64,000 nucleotides of DNA from NCBI RefSeq assembly GCF_037975245.1, contig NC_092580.1, positions 28,301,501 through 28,365,500 of the forward strand, given 5' to 3'. The DNA comes from Apostichopus japonicus. Lineage: Eukaryota > Echinodermata > Holothuroidea > Aspidochirotida > Stichopodidae. The position numbers and the translations under genes are program-made. Shown here piece by piece: positions 58,826 through 64,000 of this stretch. How positions within the stretch are numbered: position 1 is the stretch's first letter; each line of letters begins with the position of its first letter. The notes beneath the pieces were generated by a model, which saw only the letters and a program-made list of their open reading frames with translations, had not been told where the DNA came from and searched no databases.

Positions 58826-60322
58826 TTGCTTGTTGTTTTTGTTGTTGTTTTTGTTTGTTCTTTTATGTTGACAAGAGGAGAGGAAAGGGTTGTCAAAACA
58901 TGACTATTCCCTGAAGCGTGAAATGATGGTCAAGAGTTGGTTCTATTCAATGAATATAACAAACTGACACATTTATGCTTGCTTTTATGTATTTATTATG
59001 CAAAATACAAATAATATATATTACACTATGGTACACTTCTGAATTCAGTTATTCTCTATTCTAAAGAAAGAAACCTTTCACCCTACAGGGTGAAAGGAAT
59101 CCCACTCCATGAAAGTCAAAACCCTACTTTACCCTACATAAAGGGCATCGCACTTTATGATGAAGGTTATCACACTGCACAAAGAAACTACTACAAAGGC
59201 CATCATCCTATGCCATGAATGTTATCACTGTATATGTTAACAACATAGACCCTACATGATTAATTATTTGCTGTGTCTTTCATATTGATTGGCCAGTAAT
59301 TATAATGGTTTTCAGAATAACCTGTTGGTATTAGCATGTCATATGTAATCAAACATTTGGATATGTTGTCTTTAAGTTGTAATCAAAGTCTGGGTTTCTA
59401 AAAGTGAATAATACAGAGCTTGCAAAAAGCAAGGCAAATGTCCAGCTCCCAGAATGCATTGCACAGTAATCTTTGTTGACATTACTGGACTAACTGCTTT
59501 CTTTTTCACGTAAAATTGAAATGATTACGTTATTTTTGGAAGTAGGACAACTGTGTGATGGAATGTAAATATATTGTGGTACGGTATGATCAGGTGACTG
59601 CATCAAGAAGGTGCAAGGGCTCTAATTACATTATTGGCAACCAGGTTTCAAGACCACTGTGCTTGTGTTAGTTGCATGGTACTACATATATATATATATA
59701 CATGTTATCCACTGAATTCCCTAAACTCATACCTTGAACTACCCTGTAGATAGTCGTTCTCAATAGGCAGCCCACAGGCCAAATCTGGCAGATTTGAATC
59801 CAGCCCATCAAAATACCCAACATAAGGTGACATTTTTTATTCTGCCTGGCTCTTTGCTACAACTTATAATTTTCTCCGGTCCTCGTAGAGAATTATTTGA
59901 AAACTCCCCGTCAAAGCTATTGGCACCATAAAATTGCACAGCATCTAATGGTGCATAGTGAACCATCAGTTGAACCATCACATGATCTTCCTTAGGGCAT
60001 ACAGCTTCTTCAACAAGTCTCTTAACACTTTGTTCCAAAGTTTGAAAAGGTCTTCATGACTCCCTGTGATTATTTACCCTAGCATTTGGGTATTGGTCAC
60101 TTAATGATTTCTTCAGCAAACCAAGTAATATGCCTTGATACAAAAGTTCAATGCACCCCACTAGTAACAATCACAAATTTTCCCACCACTTATCCTTAGA
60201 AAATCATCAAACAGATTCTGTACAGATTTGTTTCCAGAAGGACTCTGCTCAGACCAGCTGACCTTGGAAACACACCTGCAAAGTCTGGTCTAGTTTGACC
60301 TCAGATCCCTTGTACAGTGTGG
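58826..60322. other. Convergent intergenic region, PMPCB to ISY1
   Basis: It contains the perfect hairpin at 59074-59097 and a short (TA)n near 59683-59700. A possible hAT-derived fragment (TCGTTCTCAATAGGCAGCCC then ACAGGCCAAATCTGGC) lies at about 59752-59790. The ISY1 3' UTR should occupy the right part; TTTATT at 59836-59841 (AATAAA on the minus strand) is one candidate signal. Confidence 0.5.
59074..59097. other. Perfect 10-bp hairpin
   Basis: CCTTTCACCC, loop TACA, GGGTGAAAGG. It lies between the converging genes. Not a bacterial terminator; role unknown. Confidence 0.8.
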
Positions 60323-60430
60323 TCACAGCCCCATAAGAGCTTTTGCTTCTTTGCCCTGTTTCATCAGACTTTCACTAGCATACTTCTCAAATAATTCCAT
60401 CTTCTTTCTCCTCAAGAGAGCTTCTTCGAC
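60323..60430 (-). CDS. ISY1: ISY1 last coding exon
   Basis: Acceptor tgctctgcag. VEEALLRRKKMELFEKYASE then SLMKQGKEAKALMGL and TGA. Its C-terminus ends close to the human one (EEARRLLGY). Confidence 0.95.
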   Translation of the reverse strand, partial: VEEALLRRKKMELFEKYASESLMKQGKEAKALMGL

Positions 60431-63400
60431 CTGCAGAGCAAAGTGTATAGATAATGCATGATGGTACAAAGAAACAAATTGCTACTTTTCTCCAAGATTT
60501 TGTATAGAAGTAGAAAGGGCAAGTAATTACTGAACACACAATAAGGTCACACACTGTAAACCATGGGTGCATTTCAGCAGCCATGAACAACTCTTCCCCC
60601 CTATCTTCCTCACTTCCTGTGCTGCCACCCATCCTTCGTTGATGGACTATGAGTAAGAAATTTACTTTTTTTTGCAAAACAGAAACCCCATAGAACCACT
60701 AATTGATAACCATCTGATCTGTTCAAGGGTTTCCAAGACACAAGACGATAACTTTAAACAAGCAAACGAACAACCGTCTCGGGAGCAATACAAAATCCTT
60801 GATATGAAAATAAATATTTAATTCCAAATCAAGTTTGATTCCTTTACCTCCTTCTGAGACGGGACTGGTACATGAGCGACGTATCTCTCCTGGCCCTCTG
60901 TTGTGTCCATTGCATCACTATCCTCGTCTTCTTCCTCAGACTAAGTGGAAGTCAACGGAAAAGTAAAAGATATAGAAGTAAAGATATAGAAACTGGTGTC
61001 TTAATTTAACTTAACACAACTAATGGCAACTTTCATATGATATAATATATATAAGAAATATATCATTGCAATTCGTCTAAGGCTGATGTGCTACAGAAAG
61101 AAAAGTTCAACATATGAATAAACAGTACACTGGCAAAATAGAAGACAATTTAGACCTTGACAGCCAGATGTTGTCATGTCTGCAAGACATTTTATTATCA
61201 GAGAATTACTGCTACTTACCCCAGAATCTGGGGCAACAGCATAAATGTCTTCTTCCTCATCTCTCTTCTCCTGTGATGTGGAGGAAACATCATCTGATAA
61301 CAGTCCTGCCTCTTTCTTGCTCCTCCAATCCCCTACAGCATCGGCTATGACTGGGAGGAAAATCAATGAGACGTAGCTTTATATTGAATCATACACTGAA
61401 AACTGGACGAGATCATTCTACATGCTACTATTCAGTCATGGGTTTATACACTGAAAACTGGACAAGATCATTCTACATGCTTCTACTCAGTCATGTGTTA
61501 AGTCTTTCATGGATAAACTAACATCTACTCAGTTCTCTAGTTCAAGTCCTTCATGGATACACTACCATCTACACAGCTCTCCAAGTCCTTCATGGATACA
61601 CTAACATCTACACAGTTCTCTAGTTTTACGTCCTTCATTGATACACTACCATCTACACAGTTCTCTAGTTTTACATCCTTTATTGATACACTAACATCTA
61701 CACAGTTCTCTAGTTTTACGTCCTTCATTGATACACTACCATCTACACAGTTCTCTAGTTTTACATCCTTTATTGGTACACTAACATCTACACAGTTCTC
61801 TAGTTTTAAGTCCTTCATTGATACACTACCATCTACACAGTTCTCTAGTTTCAAGTCCTTCATTGATACACTACCATCTACACAGTTCTCTAGTTTTACA
61901 TCCTTTATTGATACACTAACATCTACACAGTTCTCTAGTTTCAAGTCCTTCATGGATACACTAACATCTACACAGTTCTCTAGTTTTAAGTCCTTCATTG
62001 ATACACTACCATCTACACAGTTCTCTAGTTTGAAGACCTTCATAGATACACTACCATCTACACAGTTCTCTAGTTTTACATCCTTTATTGATACACTAAC
62101 ATCTACACAGTTCTCTAGTTTTAAGTCCTTCATTGATACACTAACATCTACACAGTTCTCTAGTTTGAAGACCTTCATAGATACACTACCATCTACACAG
62201 TTCTCTAGTTTTACATCCTTTATTGATACACTACCAACTACACAGTTCTCTAATTTAAGTCCTTCATGGATACACTACCATCTACACAGTTCTCTAGTTT
62301 AAGTCCTTCATGGATACACTACCATCTACACAGTTCTCCAGTTTCTAGTTCCTTCATGGATACACTACCATCTACACAGTTCTCTAGTTTCAAGTCCTTC
62401 ATGGATACACTACCATCTACACAGTTCTCTAGTTTAACTCCTTCATGGATACACTAACATCTACACAGTTCTCTAGTTTGAAGTCCTTCATGGATACACT
62501 AACATCTACACAGTTCTCTAGTTTGAAGTCCTTCATGGATACACTACCATCTACACAGTTCTCTAGTTTTACATCCTTTATTGATACACTAACATCTACA
62601 CAGTTCTCTAGTTTTACATCCTTTATTGATACACTAACATCTACACAGTTCTCTAGTTTCAAGTCCTTCATAGATACACTAACATCTACACAGTTCTCTA
62701 GTTTTAAGTCCTTCATTGATACACTACCATCTACACAGTTCTCTAGTTTGAAGACCTTCATAGATACACTACCATCTACACAGTTCTCTAGTTTTACATC
62801 CTTTATTGATACACTAACATCTACACAGTTCTCTAGTTTTAAGTCCTTCATTGATACACTAACATCTACACAGTTCTCTAGTTTGAAGACCTTCATAGAT
62901 ACACTACCATCTACACAGTTCTCTAGTTTTACATCCTTTATTGATACACTACCAACTACACAGTTCTCTAATTTAAGTCCTTCATGGATACACTACCATC
63001 TACACAGTTCTCTAGTTTAAGTCCTTCATGGATACACTACCATCTACACAGTTCTCCAGTTTCTAGTTCCTTCATGGATACACTACCATCTACACAGTTC
63101 TCTAGTTTCAAGTCCTTCATGGATACACTACCATCTACACAGTTCTCTAGTTTAACTCCTTCATGGATACACTAACATCTACACAGTTCTCTAGTTTGAA
63201 GTCCTTCATGGATACACTAACATCTACACAGTTCTCTAGTTTGAAGTCCTTCATGGATACACTACCATCTACACAGTTCTCTAGTTTTACATCCTTTATT
63301 GATACACTAACATCTACACAGTTCTCTAGTTTTAAGTCCTTCATTGATACACTACCATCTACACAGTTCTCTAGTTTCAAGTCCTTCATGGATACACTAA

Positions 63401-64000
63401 CATCTACACAGTTCTCTAGTTTTAAGTCCTTCATGGATACACTAACATCTACACAGTTCTCTAGTTTTAAGTCCTTCATGGATACACTACCATCTACACA
63501 GTTCTCTAGTTTAACTCCTTCATGGATACACTAACATCTACACAGTTCTCTAGTTTGAAGTCCTTCATGGATACACTAACATCTACACAGTTCTCTAGTT
63601 TGAAGTCCTTCATGGATACACTAACATCTACACAGTTCTCTAGTTTGAAGTCCTTCATGGATACACTAACATCTACACAGTTCTCTAGTTTTAAGTCCTT
63701 CATGGATACACTACCATCTACACAGTTCTCTAGTTTAACTCCTTCATGGATACACTAACATCTACACAGTTCTCTAGTTTGAAGTCCTTCATGGATACAC
63801 TAACATCTACACAGTTCTCTAGTTTGAAGTCCTTCATGGATACACTAACATCTACACAGTTCTCATAGCAACTACTTGCATTTTGTTTCTGCACTTTTCA
63901 CATCTCCCCCTTCCCCACCCTGCCCCCCTGGACCCTTTTGCCACCTCAACAAGATACTTACTTTGTTTTTCATGATCCACCTCAAGTGGAACTAAGACGC
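60323..64000 (-). CDS. ISY1: ISY1 pre-mRNA splicing factor homologue, 3' portion
   Basis: Component of the spliceosomal Prp19-associated (NTC) assembly; nuclear. Exons in gene order: 63962-64000 (partial), 61220-61350, 60848-60940, 60323-60430. They join in phase to VLVPLEVDHEKQI, IADAVGDWRSKKEAG and an acidic linker with EEEDIYAVAPDSG. Then come SEEEDEDSDAMDTTEGQE, RYVAHVPVPSQKEVEEALLR and RKKMELFEKYASESL to the stop. AHVPVPSQ-EIEEALVRRKKMELLQKYASE is a hallmark of the ISY1 C-terminus. About 120 residues are in the window; the conserved N-terminal ISY1 domain lies beyond base 64000. The largest intron here is almost entirely minisatellite. Confidence 0.94.
60431..60847. other. ISY1 intron
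   Basis: 417 bases, AT-rich, nothing notable. Confidence 0.85.
60848..60940 (-). CDS. ISY1: ISY1 penultimate exon
   Basis: Acceptor cttccacttag, donor GAG|gtaaag. 31 codons, acidic SEEEDEDSDAMDTTEG then QERYVAHVPVPSQKE. Confidence 0.95.
61220..61350 (-). CDS. ISY1: ISY1 internal exon
   Basis: Acceptor ttttcctcccag, donor GGG|gtaagt. Two bases complete Ile, then IADAVGDWRSKKEAGLLSDD, VSSTSQEKRDEEEDIYAVAP, DSG. Confidence 0.93.
61392..61500 (+). repeat. Two-copy 55-base tandem repeat bordering the minisatellite
   Basis: ATACACTGAAAACTGGAC-AGATCATTCTACATGCT occurs at 61392 and 61447. It shares ATACACT, TCTACA and CAGT words with the adjacent 45-base unit, so it may be a diverged relative. Confidence 0.8.
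61501..63865. repeat. 45-base minisatellite, about 52 copies, in an ISY1 intron
   Basis: The unit is TCCTTCATGGATACACTAAC, ATCTACACAGTTCTCTAGTT, TGAAG, with variants at a few fixed positions (AACATC or ACCATC; GAAG, TAAG, TACA or CAAG linkers; CATGG, CATTG or TATTG). Because 45 is a multiple of three and the unit lacks stops in one frame per strand, long frames appear on both strands: D-T-L-(T/P)-STQFSS on plus and KLENCVD-SVS-KD on minus. The array also has a higher-order repeat: about 610 bases from roughly 62000 recur 718 bases downstream. Flanking splice sites show it is intronic. Confidence 0.97.
63962..64000 (-). CDS. ISY1: ISY1 exon, cut by window edge
   Basis: Donor CAAA|gtaagt. In phase it reads VLVPLEVDHEKQ plus one base that completes Ile with the next exon. 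It matches the family VLVPLE-E-EKK-I. The exon continues beyond base 64000. Confidence 0.85.

Noticed and set aside
59808-60038. 76-codon minus-strand frame downstream of ISY1
   Set aside because: No recognised domain; it may overlap a degraded hAT-type fragment and the ISY1 3' UTR.
61537-63758. Long frames on both strands as a repetitive structural protein gene
   Set aside because: They follow from a 45-base unit without stops, appear on both strands, end where unit indels occur, and lie between clear ISY1 splice sites.
61501-63865. CRISPR-like array
   Set aside because: Repeats are contiguous with no unique spacers, and the context is an animal intron.

Overview
The window is intron-rich metazoan nuclear DNA, AT-rich, full of microsatellites, long poly(C)/poly(G) tracts and short non-autonomous transposons. 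Four conserved animal genes can be assembled from GT-AG exons with compatible phases. Gene content, intron density, a TTAGGG-like tract and the absence of arthropod- or nematode-like compaction suggest an invertebrate deuterostome. A marine echinoderm such as a sea cucumber is my best guess, but nothing here proves the phylum.

Layout. (1) Bases 1-34125, plus strand: the 3' part of an FRMD4A/FRMD4B orthologue (FERM plus cytohesin-binding CUPID/DUF3338 scaffold). It has ten constitutive-looking exons and one candidate cassette exon; the N-terminal FERM lobes must lie upstream. Its introns hold a 1.18-kb near-perfect-length palindrome, two copies of a tRNA-related SINE-like repeat and many simple repeats. 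(2) Bases 34126-41192: intergenic, with diverged duplications. (3) Bases 41193-45043, minus strand: a complete NAPE-PLD gene in four coding exons, with every zinc ligand of the metallo-beta-lactamase fold visible. (4) Bases 47131-57885, plus strand: a complete PMPCB gene (mitochondrial processing peptidase beta subunit) in 13 exons totalling 479 codons plus stop. It is head-to-head with NAPE-PLD. Its introns carry a tandem array that copies a 5' splice site, a nest of hAT-like elements inserted exactly at a splice donor, and a MITE with telomere-like sequence. (5) Bases 60323-64000, minus strand: the 3' part of ISY1 (spliceosome-associated factor), convergent with PMPCB. One ISY1 intron is filled by a 2.36-kb, 45-bp-period minisatellite.

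The genes do not form a pathway. FRMD4 is a junction/polarity scaffold, NAPE-PLD a lipid hydrolase, PMPCB a mitochondrial protease subunit and ISY1 a splicing factor. The NAPE-PLD/PMPCB head-to-head pair matches, as I recall it, the human 7q22 neighbourhood, so it may be an old linkage. I found no wholly new multi-gene system. The most unusual signals are structural: the foldback element, the duplicated splice donors and the intronic minisatellite.
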